Below the pieces are notes generated by a model. It made no database searches. It had not been told where the DNA came from and saw only the letters and a list, made by a program, of their open reading frames with translations. From Anaerococcus senegalensis JC48 (GTDB lineage: Bacteria; Bacillota; Clostridia; Tissierellales; Peptoniphilaceae), in assembly GCF_000321005.1 (NCBI RefSeq), contig NZ_HE578907.1, positions 678,146 to 742,145 of the forward strand: a stretch of 64,000 bases of DNA. The letters run 5' to 3'. The translations under genes were made by a program, and so were the position numbers. The first letter of the stretch is position 1; each line of letters opens with the position of its first letter. Below, in pieces: positions 18,525 through 28,788 of this stretch.

Positions 18525-19556
18525 CTACCTCGCATAGTTATTTCTCAACTGACCACATGACGCATCAATGTCAGATCCCATAGATCTTCTTATTGTAGCA
18601 TTTAGGCCTTTTTGTGTAAGTTTTTGTTGAAATTGACCCATTACATTAGATTTAGTTTTAGAATGATCAAATTCTTCAATTGGATTTAAAGGTATTAAAT
18701 TAATATGAATATTTTTACCTTTAAAAAGTTTTTCTAATTGATCTATATCTTCGTCTAAATTATTAACCCCATCAATTACAACATATTCATAAGATACTCT
18801 TCTTTTGGTCTTTTCTAAATAATAATCACAAGCTTTTATTATATTTTTTATTTTATACCTTTTTGCACTTGGCATATATGTCATTCTTTTTTCATCAAAA
18901 GCATAATGTAATGATACTGCAAGATTAATATCATATCCTAAATCTGCAAGATCATAAATTTTATTAACAAGTCCAACAGTAGAAACAGTTATGGAACGAT
19001 GTGATAAGTTTCTGCCTTTTTCATCTGTTATAATTTCAATAAATCTTTCAATATTTGAAAAATTATCCAGAGGTTCTCCAATTCCCATAACTACTATATT
19101 ATTTATATCAGAATTTTCTCTTTCCAAAAGATATATTTCTTCAATAATCTCTGATGCTGATAAAGATCTTTCTAGACCATTTTTTGTTGATGCACAGAAT
19201 TTACAACCCATTCTACAACCTACTTGTGAGGAAATACAAATAGTCTTTCTGTCTTTATATTCCATAAAAACCGCTTCTATAATATTTTTATCATCTAGTT
19301 CAAATAAATATTTTTTTGTTTTGTCTACATTAGAATTAAATTCTTTTAATATTTTGATTTTTGGAAAATAAAAGAAATCGTTTAATTCTTCACGCATTTT
19401 CTTTGATAAATCTGTCATTTTAGAAAAATCATTAATTTTATTTATATGAATTTGTCTAAAGACTTGTTTTGCTCTAAACTTTTTAAAACCTAAATCCAAA
19501 AAAATTTCTTCTAATTGTTCAATTGTTTTATCGTTTATTGTTTGTTTCATAATCAT
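18525..19556 (-). CDS. rlmN: Dual-specificity RNA (adenine-C2)-methyltransferase RlmN
   Basis: A radical SAM enzyme that methylates A2503 of 23S rRNA and A37 of tRNAs. CRMGCKFCAS near residue 115 is the CX3CX2C iron-sulfur motif. MGIGEPLDNF is the SAM-binding GEP motif. SDIDASCGQL at the end holds the second catalytic cysteine. 343 residues is normal. The start overlaps the rsmB stop; two ATGs, two codons apart, are equally possible. Confidence 0.97.
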   Translation of the reverse strand: MIMKQTINDKTIEQLEEIFLDLGFKKFRAKQVFRQIHINKINDFSKMTDLSKKMREELNDFFYFPKIKILKEFNSNVDKTKKYLFELDDKNIIEAVFMEYKDRKTICISSQVGCRMGCKFCASTKNGLERSLSASEIIEEIYLLERENSDINNIVVMGIGEPLDNFSNIERFIEIITDEKGRNLSHRSITVSTVGLVNKIYDLADLGYDINLAVSLHYAFDEKRMTYMPSAKRYKIKNIIKACDYYLEKTKRRVSYEYVVIDGVNNLDEDIDQLEKLFKGKNIHINLIPLNPIEEFDHSKTKSNVMGQFQQKLTQKGLNATIRRSMGSDIDASCGQLRNNYAR

Positions 19557-20833
19557 ATCTTTTCAAATTTTGTAAGGAAAAATCCGTCTGTCTCATCTTC
19601 GAAAGCATTATATTCTAAATAATCTTTCCCATCAATTTTTAAATTTTTAAGCCTTTTTTTCTTGCTTAGATAAATAAAATTATCTTTATTTTCAATATGT
19701 CCAATTGTACATGTTGAAAACACTAGTATTCCACCTTTTTTAAGATATAAAAAAGCTTTATCTAATATGTTTTTTTGCAGTTTAGAAAGATTAATAACAT
19801 CGTCCATACTTCTATTATATCTTATCTCAGGTTTTCTATCTATAACACCTAGTCCTGAACATGGTAAATCACATAGAATATAATCAAATTTTTCTTTAAA
19901 ATCATCCTTTACAATACTAGCATCAAAATTTGTAATTTCTATATTTTCAAGTCCAAGTCTTTTTATATTTTCATTAATCTTTGAAAGTTTATTAAATGAA
20001 ATATCATTTGCTATAATTTTAGAAGAATTATCACAAAGTTCTGCTAATAAGGAAGTTTTTGTTCCAGGAGCTGCACATAAATCAAGAATATTAGAATTTT
20101 TATTTGGATTTAAAACTTCACAAACTTTAATAGATGCCTCTGATTGTATAGTAAATAAACCATTTTTAAATTCTTCTGTTTTTGCTAAAGAACTTGGATT
20201 ATCAACTATCAAACTTAATGAAGAAATTTTAGAATTTTCTATTTGAAAATTTTTATCTTCTAATAAACTTTTTAATTTATTTTTTTCTATTTTATTCTTA
20301 TTTATTCTTATAGATAACTTTCTTTCTTTATTCAAAGAATATAAAAAATCTTGTGTATAATTTTTTCCATAAGATTCATTTAAATATTTGATAATCCATA
20401 AAGGAATAGAATATTTTATCGACTGGTATTCTTCTTTATTTTTTATATTTATTTTTGATAAGTTTTCTTCATCTCTGATATAGGATCTTAATATAGCATT
20501 TACAAATGATTTAGACTTAAATGAAACTTTTTTTGTCAAATTTACTAGTTCATTTACTATAGCATAATTTTTTCTATCTAAGAAATGAATATTATAGATT
20601 CCAATTTCTAAAATTAATAGAACTTTTTTATCTAATTTTTTTAATTTTATTTTAGATAATTTTCCAATAATATATTCAAGATACAATTTATTTTCTAAAA
20701 TACCATAGATGTTTTTTGTAATATACGATACATCATTAACTTCTTTTGCAAACTCATTTATAATATCTGTGGATTTTTCTTTTTTATAGCAGATCCTATA
20801 AAGTCCGTCTAATATTAATTTGAAATCTTCCAT
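19553..20833 (-). CDS. rsmB: 16S rRNA (cytosine-967-C5)-methyltransferase RsmB
   Basis: 426 residues. A NusB-like RNA-binding domain (1-135, with FVNAILRSYI at its end) is followed by a SAM methyltransferase domain. ILDLCAAPGTKTS is motif I, CDLPCSGLGV holds one cysteine and STCTIGHIEN the second catalytic cysteine. It is coupled to fmt upstream (1 nt) and rlmN downstream (overlap), as in B. subtilis and clostridia. Confidence 0.95.
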   Translation of the reverse strand: MEDFKLILDGLYRICYKKEKSTDIINEFAKEVNDVSYITKNIYGILENKLYLEYIIGKLSKIKLKKLDKKVLLILEIGIYNIHFLDRKNYAIVNELVNLTKKVSFKSKSFVNAILRSYIRDEENLSKINIKNKEEYQSIKYSIPLWIIKYLNESYGKNYTQDFLYSLNKERKLSIRINKNKIEKNKLKSLLEDKNFQIENSKISSLSLIVDNPSSLAKTEEFKNGLFTIQSEASIKVCEVLNPNKNSNILDLCAAPGTKTSLLAELCDNSSKIIANDISFNKLSKINENIKRLGLENIEITNFDASIVKDDFKEKFDYILCDLPCSGLGVIDRKPEIRYNRSMDDVINLSKLQKNILDKAFLYLKKGGILVFSTCTIGHIENKDNFIYLSKKKRLKNLKIDGKDYLEYNAFEDETDGFFLTKFEKI

Positions 20834-20834
20834 A

Positions 20835-21776
20835 TTAATCTAAATAAATATCCTCTTCAAAATCATTACCTAATAAAAAAGACTTTGTGTCCATGGCTTT
20901 TTTCCCTGGAAATTGAATTGTATCAATTCTTATCCCGCCATTCTTACAGCCTATTATTATTTTATCATTTTTATTTGCCTTATAGACAAATGATGCTTTT
21001 GGATTTTCAATATCAACAGGACTTGCCTTTAAAATTTTTACATTTTCTCCATTATAGGAAAAATAAGCCTTGGGAAATTCTACAAAGGCTCTAATTTTAT
21101 TAATTATTTCTTCTTTACTTTGTGAAAAATCGATTCTTCCCATTTCTTTTGTAATTTTTTGTGTAAATGTTGCCTTTTGATTATCTTGTTTTATACTTTT
21201 TCCAATAAGATCATTGTAATTTAATAAAGAATACAAAATTGCCCTACTTCCAAGTTTTGATAATTTTTCACTTAATGAAGTAAAATCATCATCTTCTTTT
21301 ATATCCAATTCTTTTTGATACAAAATATTACCAGAATCCATTCCTTTTTCTATTAACATAGCTGATGCATGAGTTTTTTTATCACCATTTAATAGTGTAA
21401 ATTGAACAGGACTTGGTCCCCTATATTTTGGCAATGAAGATGGGTGTAGATTAATAATTTTATTTTCAAATTCATCTAATAATTTCTCTTTTATAAGCTG
21501 TCCAAAAGCTACTACAACAATAAAATCTACATTTTTATCCTTTAAAACATTAATAAATTCATCAGTATTTACACTATCTGGGGTAATAACTTCCAAATTA
21601 TTATCCAAAGCATATTGTTTAATTACTGTTGGTTTAAATTTATTCCTATTTCTTTTTTTATCTTTTCCACTTACTACTAAACTTACATTTATATTTTCAT
21701 TTTCATTAAGAATATCCAAAGTTTCTAATGAAAACTTTGGACTTCCCATAAAACATATATTTAATTTTTTAGTCAA
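20835..21776 (-). CDS. fmt: Methionyl-tRNA formyltransferase
   Basis: Formylates initiator Met-tRNA. NICFMGSPKFSLETL is the start of the Rossmann domain, and HPSSLPKYRGPSPVQ and IEKGMDSGNIL are the active-site loops. The C-terminal OB domain begins near 205. The first in-frame ATG (21794) would give six extra residues. The TTG at 21776 is spaced better from AGAGGAAG and matches the family's usual N-terminus, so I prefer it. It overlaps def. Confidence 0.93.
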   Translation of the reverse strand: MTKKLNICFMGSPKFSLETLDILNENENINVSLVVSGKDKKRNRNKFKPTVIKQYALDNNLEVITPDSVNTDEFINVLKDKNVDFIVVVAFGQLIKEKLLDEFENKIINLHPSSLPKYRGPSPVQFTLLNGDKKTHASAMLIEKGMDSGNILYQKELDIKEDDDFTSLSEKLSKLGSRAILYSLLNYNDLIGKSIKQDNQKATFTQKITKEMGRIDFSQSKEEIINKIRAFVEFPKAYFSYNGENVKILKASPVDIENPKASFVYKANKNDKIIIGCKNGGIRIDTIQFPGKKAMDTKSFLLGNDFEEDIYLD

Positions 21777-22230
21777 ATTTAACTTCCTCTTCATAATTAT
21801 CTATAAATAAAACTCCGTTTAGATGATCTATCTCATGACAAAGAGCTACAGCTTTTAATCCTTCAGCTTCAATTTCTTTTTCATCTCCATTTTCATCTAA
21901 ATATTTTACAATTACATGGGCAGGTCTTTTTACATTTGCATTAAAATTGGGAACTGAAAGACACCCTTCAACTCCAATTTGCTCTCCATCTTTTTCTATG
22001 ATTTCTGGATTTACAAGTTTAATTAATCCTTGTTCATCTCTAATATCTACAACTATAACTCTTTTTAAAAGTCCAACTTGTGGAGCTGCAAGTCCAACTC
22101 CATCAGCCTTATACATAGTTTCTGCCATATCTTCTAATAAAACTTTAATTCTATCATTTACTTCTTTTACTTCTTTTGAAGTTTTTCTTAAAATTGGATC
22201 TCCAACTTGTCTTATATTTCTAATAGCCAT
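21769..22230 (-). CDS. def: Peptide deformylase
   Basis: Removes the formyl group from new proteins. GVGLAAPQVG, EGCLSVP and HEIDHLNG are the three metal and catalytic motifs (Cys and two His ligands, Glu). ATG 22230 lies just after AAAGGAGAGAAA and starts MAIRNIRQVGDPILR, the typical beginning. A frame open nine codons further upstream is probably not used. It is translationally linked to fmt. Confidence 0.96.
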   Translation of the reverse strand: MAIRNIRQVGDPILRKTSKEVKEVNDRIKVLLEDMAETMYKADGVGLAAPQVGLLKRVIVVDIRDEQGLIKLVNPEIIEKDGEQIGVEGCLSVPNFNANVKRPAHVIVKYLDENGDEKEIEAEGLKAVALCHEIDHLNGVLFIDNYEEEVKFD

Positions 22231-22240
22231 TTTCTCTCCT

Positions 22241-25200
22241 TTAATTTTTTTCTTCAAAATCTATAGAATAAATTTTTGATATCCCACCATCTCCAATTGT
22301 CACTCCATGAATTTTTTCTGCAAGTTGCATGGTAGTTTGTCTGTGAGTTATCATTATAAATTGAGTGTTATTTGATAGGGATTTTAGATAATCTATATAT
22401 CTTTTTATATTAGATTCATCCATTGCTGCATCAATTTCATCTAATAGTGAAAATGGTGCAGGATTTGTTTCAAATATTGCAAACAAAAGTGCTACTGCTG
22501 TAAGTGATTTTTCCCCGCCGGATAAAAGTGAAATATTTTTTGTACTTTTCCCTGGAGGGCAAGCTGAAATATCAATTCCAGCATCAAGTAAATCATTTGA
22601 ATCCAGGCTTAATTTTGCATTTCCACCCATAAATAATTCTTTAAATATCCTTTGAAACTTTTCATCTATTATATTGAAATTTTTGATAAATTCATCTTTC
22701 ATTTCATCTTCAAGTTTTTTTATCATTTTTTCAATATCTTTTTTTGACTCTTCCAAATCTACTTTTTGCCTATCTAAAAACTCAAATTCATCATTTACTT
22801 TTTTGTAATTTTCTTTCGAATTTTCATCAAAAAATCCTACATTTCCAAGTTTTTTTTGAAGATAAAATAAATCTTCCTTTTTTACACTAAAATCTTTATC
22901 ATTATATTTATTTTCTTTTAATTTTTCTAATGGTTTTGAAATAAATGGTCTTATTTCATCTTCCAAATTTTTCAAATCCTTACTTATAGCCTCAAGTTTA
23001 TAATTAAACTTAACTATTTTCATAGAATATTCATTTAAGTCATTTTCTATTTTTTTAGATAGGGATAAAAGTTCATGATTTGACTTCTTTTTATCCTCAA
23101 TTTCTTTACTAACTTCTAATTTATTCTCTTTTAATTTTTGTAAATTATCCTTAGATGATTTTATTTTATTTTTACTAAGATTAATTTCCTCTTCTAAATC
23201 TTCTAAAGTTTTTTCTAAACTTGACTTTAATTTTTGATTTATTTTAATATTTTCTTCTAAATTAACAAGACTATTTTGATCTTCATTAATTTTGTTTTCT
23301 AAAATATTTAAATCCCTTTTATTTATTTCAATACTATTTTTATTTTTAAATATTTCATTAGACAAATCATTTATTAAATTATTTTTTATATTAATTTCTT
23401 CATTTAAATTATTGACTTTGTTTCTAACAACTTCTAAATCTGATTTTATTTTTTCAATATCTTTAAAATCTTCGTCTTCTAAGGATTCATTTAATGATTC
23501 TTTTAATTCTAAATATCTCTTACTTAAAGTTTCTATCTGATATTTTTTTCTTTCCACAAGTATATTAATACTTGATAATTTCTCATTCAATTCAAAAGAT
23601 ATTTGTTTATTTTTATTTAATAAATTATTATTTTTTTCAATTTCTGAGTCTATATTATTAAAAGAATCCAATAGATCATTTCTTTCATTTCTAAGGCTTA
23701 CTATTCTTTTTTTAATTTCATTTATTTTTTTATTTCTGTTTAGAATATTAATATTTGATTTTCTCGATTTATTTACACCCGCAACCATTGAACCCCAAGT
23801 ATTTATAAGGTCAAGTTGTAGAGAAATAATCCTATAACCCTTTATTTTATTTGAAAGACTGATTGCATCATCAATATTTTTTACTACAACTGTATTAGAT
23901 AAAAAATGATTTACAATATTTTCAAGCTTATCATCATAGCTTACAAGGTCATAGGCCATTGCTATAACTTCTTTTTCATTAACTCTAGCTTTTTTATTTT
24001 GTTTAATTGAATCAAGAGGCAGGAAAGTTATTCTACCAATTTTATTATTATTGACAAAATTTATAATTTCTCTTGTATCTTTTTTTGACCAAGTTACAAT
24101 ATTTTGAAGCCCTGATCCAATAAGATTTTCAATTACTTCTTCATATCCCGATTTTACAGTTATAAGATTTGCAAGTGTATTTATATAATATTTTTCAATT
24201 TCTGTATTTTTTGTTTTTTTCAAGAAGTCTGATACTGCATAAAAATATCCATCATTTCTTTCTAATATAGACTTTTGAATCTTATATTTAGATATTTCCT
24301 CTTTACATGAAAGATTATTTTGATTAATTGATTTTTCTAGAATATTTTTTTGAGAATTTTTATCTGAAATTTTCTCTTTTACTTGATTAATTTCTTTCTT
24401 ATTCTCTATAATTTTTTCAGAAATTACTTTTTTTTCTTCTTCATGATTTAATAAATCATTTTTTAATGCAGAAATTTCTTTCTCAAATTCAAGAATTTTC
24501 TTTTTGATTTCCTTATTATTCTGATCTCTTTGCTCTTTTAATATTAACCTTGTTTTTTGGTCAATATCATAATCATAGATTAATTTATTTAAGTTCTTTT
24601 CAGATTTCTCTAAATTTATAAGATCACTTTTGATTTTCGTTAAAGTGTCATGACTTTCATTTTTTTTATCTGAAAGCTCCTTATTTTTATTTTCTAAATT
24701 TTCAATAAGAATTTTTGTTTGTTTTAGTTTATTTTTTTGATCTTCAAGTGATAATTTATATTTTTTTATTTTTTCATCATAAGATTTAAAATCATTTATA
24801 TTTCTTTCCAAATCTTTTTGGTTGTAGGATAATTTTTGGCCATCTAATTGAATTTTATTGGTGAATTTATCTATGTTTTTTTCATTATTTATAATTTCTT
24901 GACAAGTATTATCATATTTTTTTTCAAGTTCTCTTATTGATTCAGCAATAGGAAGTAATGATTCATTAACCTTATCAAATTCTCTTGTTTTTTCATCTTG
25001 TAAATTTTGTATATTTTTTATTTTATTTGTTAATTCTATATTATTTTCTTCCAAAGATTTAGATCTACTTATATAAAAATAAAATGATTTTTTATCTAGC
25101 AATTCTTCAATTTCATGATATTTGTCAAAGTTTTTAGCTTCTATTTCTAATTTATTTTTATCTTTATCTTTATATTCCCATTCTCTTTGGATTATTTCCA

Positions 25201-25774
25201 AGTCATCATCGACTTTTGAAAGTTTTTTTAACGACTCTTCTCTTCTATATTTATGAGTTGCAATTCCACTTGCCTCTTCAAAAATATTTCTTCTTTCTTG
25301 GTTAGAAGAATTCAATATTTCATCAATTCTACCTTGACCAATTACAGAATAGCCTTCCTTACCAATTCCTGTATCCAAAAATAATTCTTTTACATCTTTA
25401 AGCCTTACTCTTTTTCCATTTAATCTATATTCATTATCACCATTTCTAAAAATTCTTCTAGAAATTTTTACCAAGTCATAGTCACTTGATAAAGCTCTAT
25501 CTTTATTATCAAAAGATAAATTAACTTCTGCCATATTCATAGGTTTTTTTTCATCAGAACCTTGGAAGATAACATCATTCATCTTTTTTCCTCTCAAGGA
25601 TTTTACTGATTGTTCTCCCAAAACCCATTTTATTGCATCCGCTATATTAGATTTTCCAGACCCATTCGGACCAACTACAGCAGTTATTTGATTATCAAAT
25701 TTTATTTTTGTTTTTTCAGCAAAGGACTTAAATCCCTTAAGTTCTACACTTTCTAATCTAATATAAATCACCAC
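22241..25774 (-). CDS. smc: Chromosome partition protein SMC
   Basis: 1177 residues, the ATPase of the condensin-like complex. The N-terminal head has GPNGSGKSN (Walker A). Long coiled coils (~170-500 and ~670-1020) flank a hinge (about 510-640, LANLITVKSGYEEVIENLIGSG). The C-terminal head has LLSGGEKSLTAVALLFAIF (signature) and LLDEIDAAMDE (Walker B). The start is uncertain: GTG 25774 overlaps the upstream gene by 17 nt, giving MVIYIRLESVELKGFKSF. ScpA/ScpB and FtsY are not nearby, unlike B. subtilis where ftsY follows. Confidence 0.96.
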   Translation of the reverse strand: MVIYIRLESVELKGFKSFAEKTKIKFDNQITAVVGPNGSGKSNIADAIKWVLGEQSVKSLRGKKMNDVIFQGSDEKKPMNMAEVNLSFDNKDRALSSDYDLVKISRRIFRNGDNEYRLNGKRVRLKDVKELFLDTGIGKEGYSVIGQGRIDEILNSSNQERRNIFEEASGIATHKYRREESLKKLSKVDDDLEIIQREWEYKDKDKNKLEIEAKNFDKYHEIEELLDKKSFYFYISRSKSLEENNIELTNKIKNIQNLQDEKTREFDKVNESLLPIAESIRELEKKYDNTCQEIINNEKNIDKFTNKIQLDGQKLSYNQKDLERNINDFKSYDEKIKKYKLSLEDQKNKLKQTKILIENLENKNKELSDKKNESHDTLTKIKSDLINLEKSEKNLNKLIYDYDIDQKTRLILKEQRDQNNKEIKKKILEFEKEISALKNDLLNHEEEKKVISEKIIENKKEINQVKEKISDKNSQKNILEKSINQNNLSCKEEISKYKIQKSILERNDGYFYAVSDFLKKTKNTEIEKYYINTLANLITVKSGYEEVIENLIGSGLQNIVTWSKKDTREIINFVNNNKIGRITFLPLDSIKQNKKARVNEKEVIAMAYDLVSYDDKLENIVNHFLSNTVVVKNIDDAISLSNKIKGYRIISLQLDLINTWGSMVAGVNKSRKSNINILNRNKKINEIKKRIVSLRNERNDLLDSFNNIDSEIEKNNNLLNKNKQISFELNEKLSSINILVERKKYQIETLSKRYLELKESLNESLEDEDFKDIEKIKSDLEVVRNKVNNLNEEINIKNNLINDLSNEIFKNKNSIEINKRDLNILENKINEDQNSLVNLEENIKINQKLKSSLEKTLEDLEEEINLSKNKIKSSKDNLQKLKENKLEVSKEIEDKKKSNHELLSLSKKIENDLNEYSMKIVKFNYKLEAISKDLKNLEDEIRPFISKPLEKLKENKYNDKDFSVKKEDLFYLQKKLGNVGFFDENSKENYKKVNDEFEFLDRQKVDLEESKKDIEKMIKKLEDEMKDEFIKNFNIIDEKFQRIFKELFMGGNAKLSLDSNDLLDAGIDISACPPGKSTKNISLLSGGEKSLTAVALLFAIFETNPAPFSLLDEIDAAMDESNIKRYIDYLKSLSNNTQFIMITHRQTTMQLAEKIHGVTIGDGGISKIYSIDFEEKN

Positions 25775-26834
25775 CGTAAGCTTTTTCTACAAATTTTTTT
25801 ATAAATTCATCAATATCATAAGGAATTTTTTTATCTTTATATTCAATAAATTCTTCATTATTATTTTCAAAATTTATTTTTAAGCCATAATTTTTATAAA
25901 AATAATCTTTATTTGATTTTTTATTCCCAGCAATTATAGAAATTTCTCTATTTGGTACATGGATTTTAATATTTTCTTTAAAGTTAAATTTTTTAATCAA
26001 TTCTTCCAAATAAATTTTGTGTATATTTGACTCCACTAATTGTCTTATTGATGGATGAAAAGGTCCTGCTACAACATCTTTTTTATCATTTATATTTTCT
26101 GTTGGCTGAAGACCTATTCTTATAACTGGTATATTTTTGTAAGAATAAATCATGTAAAGTTTACTAGAAATATCAATAGCCTCATCTAAAGTCAATGGCT
26201 TATATAAATTTTCTTTATATAATCTTTCAAGTTTTGTGTCTTTTATAACCAAAGTCGGGTAAATTCTTACCATATCTGGATTCATGTTTATTGATTCTAG
26301 TCCTGTTTTTATAGATGAATCATAAGAATCCTTGTAAAGACCAGGCATGATTTGATGTCCTAATTTAAATCCGTAATCTTTTATTAATTTACTTGCCTTT
26401 ATTGAATCCTCTTTGCTATGACCTCTTTCATTCGCTTTTAAAATTTTATTATCAAGAGATTGAATACCAAGTTCTATTACATCTACCTCATATTTTTTTA
26501 AAATATCAAGAATAGAATTATTTATATAATCAGGCCTTGTAGATAATCTGATTCTATCAATAATTCCCTTCTTTTTATAAGTTAAAGCAATTTCAAGATA
26601 AGAAATCATTATATTTGTTTCAAGACCTGTAAATGACCCACCAAAAAATGCAATTTCTTTAGGATTATCATTATTTGGAAAATAAGATAAATATTGGTCG
26701 ATTTGCTTTATTGTATTTTCTTTATTTATACTATCTTTATAATTTGTTATTTTTACTTGATTGCAAAAAGCGCAATCATGTGGACAACCTAAAAATGGTA
26801 TAAAGATTGGTATTATATATTCTTTTTTACTCAT
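25758..26834 (-). CDS. Elp3-like radical SAM protein
   Basis: 358 residues. IPFLGCPHDCAFCNQ near residue 17 is a CX3CX2C radical SAM motif. FFGGSFTGLE and LSTRPDYIN are shared with the Elp3/MiaB/NifB radical SAM superfamily, and VIELGIQSLDNKIL is the core-barrel segment. No acetyltransferase domain is present, so it is not full Elp3. This family is regularly found between rnc and smc in clostridia. Its substrate is unknown to me; a tRNA-modifying role is only a guess by homology. Confidence 0.85.
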   Translation of the reverse strand: MSKKEYIIPIFIPFLGCPHDCAFCNQVKITNYKDSINKENTIKQIDQYLSYFPNNDNPKEIAFFGGSFTGLETNIMISYLEIALTYKKKGIIDRIRLSTRPDYINNSILDILKKYEVDVIELGIQSLDNKILKANERGHSKEDSIKASKLIKDYGFKLGHQIMPGLYKDSYDSSIKTGLESINMNPDMVRIYPTLVIKDTKLERLYKENLYKPLTLDEAIDISSKLYMIYSYKNIPVIRIGLQPTENINDKKDVVAGPFHPSIRQLVESNIHKIYLEELIKKFNFKENIKIHVPNREISIIAGNKKSNKDYFYKNYGLKINFENNNEEFIEYKDKKIPYDIDEFIKKFVEKAYGGDLY

Positions 26835-27543
26835 GATTTAACTTCTTATAAGCCTTCATTGCTGCCATTTGTTCGGCTTCTTTTTTATTTTTTCCTTTTC
26901 CTGTACTCAATTTTTTGTTTTTAGCATAAACATCCATATAAAATGTCTTGTTATGTTCTGGACCTTCTTCTTTTGCAAGTTTATATTTCAAAATTGTTCT
27001 ATTTGTCCTATTAAATAATTCTTGTAACTTTGTTTTGTAATCTATAAAAAGTAGGTCATTATCTAAAAGTTCTTTTACAGTTTCATAATAATTTTCCATC
27101 AAAAACTTTTTTAAAAAATCATAACCTGCATCAAGATAAATCGCAGCACAAAAAGCCTCAAATGTATCGGCCTTTACTGATTTTTTTTCTCTTCCATTAT
27201 GACTTATTTCACCTTTTCCAAATAGTAAATAAGATGAAAGATTAAATTTCTCACTAGCCTTTGAAAATGATGATGTACAAACAATTCTTGACCTAATTTT
27301 CGTAAGTTTTCCTTCTGGATATGACTTATGATTTTTATATAATTCTTCACTAACCACCAAGTCCAAAATACTATCTCCTAGAAATTCTAGCCTTTCATTT
27401 GATGATCTTTTTTTATCTTTACTTTCATTTATATATGAAGAATGAGTAAGGGCTACATCAATCAAATTTTTATTTTTAAAGTTGTAGCCAATACTTTCTT
27501 CAAGTTTTTTTAAATCTTCTTGTCTTTCTTTACTTATAGTCAT
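26827..27543 (-). CDS. rnc: Ribonuclease III
   Basis: Cuts double-stranded RNA in rRNA and mRNA processing. 238 residues. ERLEFLGDSILDLVVSEELY is the RNase III signature with catalytic acidic residues. The second acidic site is in KADTFEAFCAAIYLDAGYD. A C-terminal dsRNA-binding domain covers ~165-236 (DYKTKLQELFNR start, NKKEAEQMAAMKAYKKL end). The ATG overlaps the acpP stop (TAATG). Confidence 0.96.
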   Translation of the reverse strand: MTISKERQEDLKKLEESIGYNFKNKNLIDVALTHSSYINESKDKKRSSNERLEFLGDSILDLVVSEELYKNHKSYPEGKLTKIRSRIVCTSSFSKASEKFNLSSYLLFGKGEISHNGREKKSVKADTFEAFCAAIYLDAGYDFLKKFLMENYYETVKELLDNDLLFIDYKTKLQELFNRTNRTILKYKLAKEEGPEHNKTFYMDVYAKNKKLSTGKGKNKKEAEQMAAMKAYKKLNHE

Positions 27544-27767
27544 TAATTTTTGCTCTCTATCAAGGATACTACATCTGAAAATTTTTCGATTTCATCTAAC
27601 TCATCATCAGAAAATTCTATATCGTATTTATCTTCAATAGCCATAATAAAATCTAACATATCAATTGAATCTATATCATAATCTGAAATCGCCTTATCAA
27701 AATCTATCTTCTCTACATTAATATCTAAATTTTCCTTAACTAATTCTATTAATTCTTCTCTTATCAT
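27543..27767 (-). CDS. acpP: Acyl carrier protein
   Basis: 74 residues, acidic, helical. YDIDSIDMLDFIMAIEDKYDIEF includes the serine (DSID) that takes phosphopantetheine. It carries acyl chains in fatty acid synthesis. Overlaps plsX by 4 nt and rnc by 1 nt, the standard plsX-acpP-rnc cluster. Confidence 0.95.
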   Translation of the reverse strand: MIREELIELVKENLDINVEKIDFDKAISDYDIDSIDMLDFIMAIEDKYDIEFSDDELDEIEKFSDVVSLIESKN

Positions 27768-28738
27768 TTTAATTCTCCTTTTATTTTTTCTATTGTATCT
27801 GTACTTATATAATCTATTAAACCAAGAATTGCTGAGGCAAATGCTTTTTCATTTGAATTACCATGAGCCTTATAAACATATTGGTTTACTCCCAAAAGTG
27901 GTGCTCCACCAATACTATCAGAATTATACTTTGATAAATTTTCTTTTAGGCTATCTTTAATTAATGCTCCACCAATTTTTGTTTTAAATGATTTATAAAT
28001 AGCATCTTTTATTTCTTTACTAAATAGACTTATTACACCTTCTGCCGTTTTTATAGCAATATTACCATCAAATCCATCAGCTATAATTATATTAGTTTTC
28101 CCTGTAAATAAATCTCTAGCTTCAATATTTCCAACAAAATTAAGATTAGATTCATTTAATAATTTATAAGTTTCTTTACTTAATTTATTTCCCTTATGCT
28201 CTTCGACTCCTACATTTAGTAAAGATACTGAAGGATTTTCAATATTCAATACATTTTTTGCAAAAACATGTCCCATAATAGCAAATTCTTTTAAAAATTC
28301 TGCCTTACAATCCATATTTGCACCAGTATCTAATAAAAGAGTTGTATTTTCAAAAGTTGGAAGACTTGTGGCAATACAAGCTCTTTTTATTCCTTCTATT
28401 CTTCCAGAAATAAAAAGTCCACTAGCAAGAATTGCTCCAGTAGAACCAGAAGAAACTAGTCCATCATAACCGTCTTCATTTAATTTATTAAATCCTTTAA
28501 CAAGACTTGATTCTTTTTTCTTTCTAATTGCCCTTACTGGATCTTCATTATTTTCTATTTTTTCATTTGCATCAATTATTTCGTAGGATTTTATTCTACC
28601 ATCAATTATTTTTTCTATTTTTTCTTTTTCACCAGAAAAGCATGGTATAAATTCTTTAGATTTTAAAGCTTCAATTGCACCTTCTATAGGAATTTTTATA
28701 CCATCATCAGCTCCAAAAGTATCTATAATTATTTTCAT
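27764..28738 (-). CDS. plsX: Phosphate acyltransferase PlsX
   Basis: Makes acyl-phosphate from acyl-ACP for phospholipid synthesis. 324 residues. It begins MKIIIDTFGADDGIKIPIEG, a slight variant of the usual MGGD motif. SSGSTGAILASGLF, LLDTGANMDCK, NVGVEEHKGN and IADGFDGNIAIKTAEG are family motifs. No fapR lies upstream, only rpmF, as in many clostridia. Confidence 0.95.
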   Translation of the reverse strand: MKIIIDTFGADDGIKIPIEGAIEALKSKEFIPCFSGEKEKIEKIIDGRIKSYEIIDANEKIENNEDPVRAIRKKKESSLVKGFNKLNEDGYDGLVSSGSTGAILASGLFISGRIEGIKRACIATSLPTFENTTLLLDTGANMDCKAEFLKEFAIMGHVFAKNVLNIENPSVSLLNVGVEEHKGNKLSKETYKLLNESNLNFVGNIEARDLFTGKTNIIIADGFDGNIAIKTAEGVISLFSKEIKDAIYKSFKTKIGGALIKDSLKENLSKYNSDSIGGAPLLGVNQYVYKAHGNSNEKAFASAILGLIDYISTDTIEKIKGELK

Positions 28739-28760
28739 AATTTCCCCTTATTTTAGATAA

Positions 28761-28788
28761 TAAAAAAAGATAGTGTTACCACTATCTT
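28761..28788 (-). terminator. Attenuating terminator between rpmF and plsX
   Basis: Perfect 9-bp stem (80-88 with 67-75 of 28700s) with a 4-nt loop and seven T on the minus strand. The stem includes part of the rpmF stop codon. It can raise rpmF over plsX expression, since plsX has no obvious promoter of its own. Confidence 0.75.

Noticed and set aside
22231-22257. Nine extra N-terminal codons of peptide deformylase
   Set aside because: The internal ATG has a much better ribosome site and gives the family's usual start.
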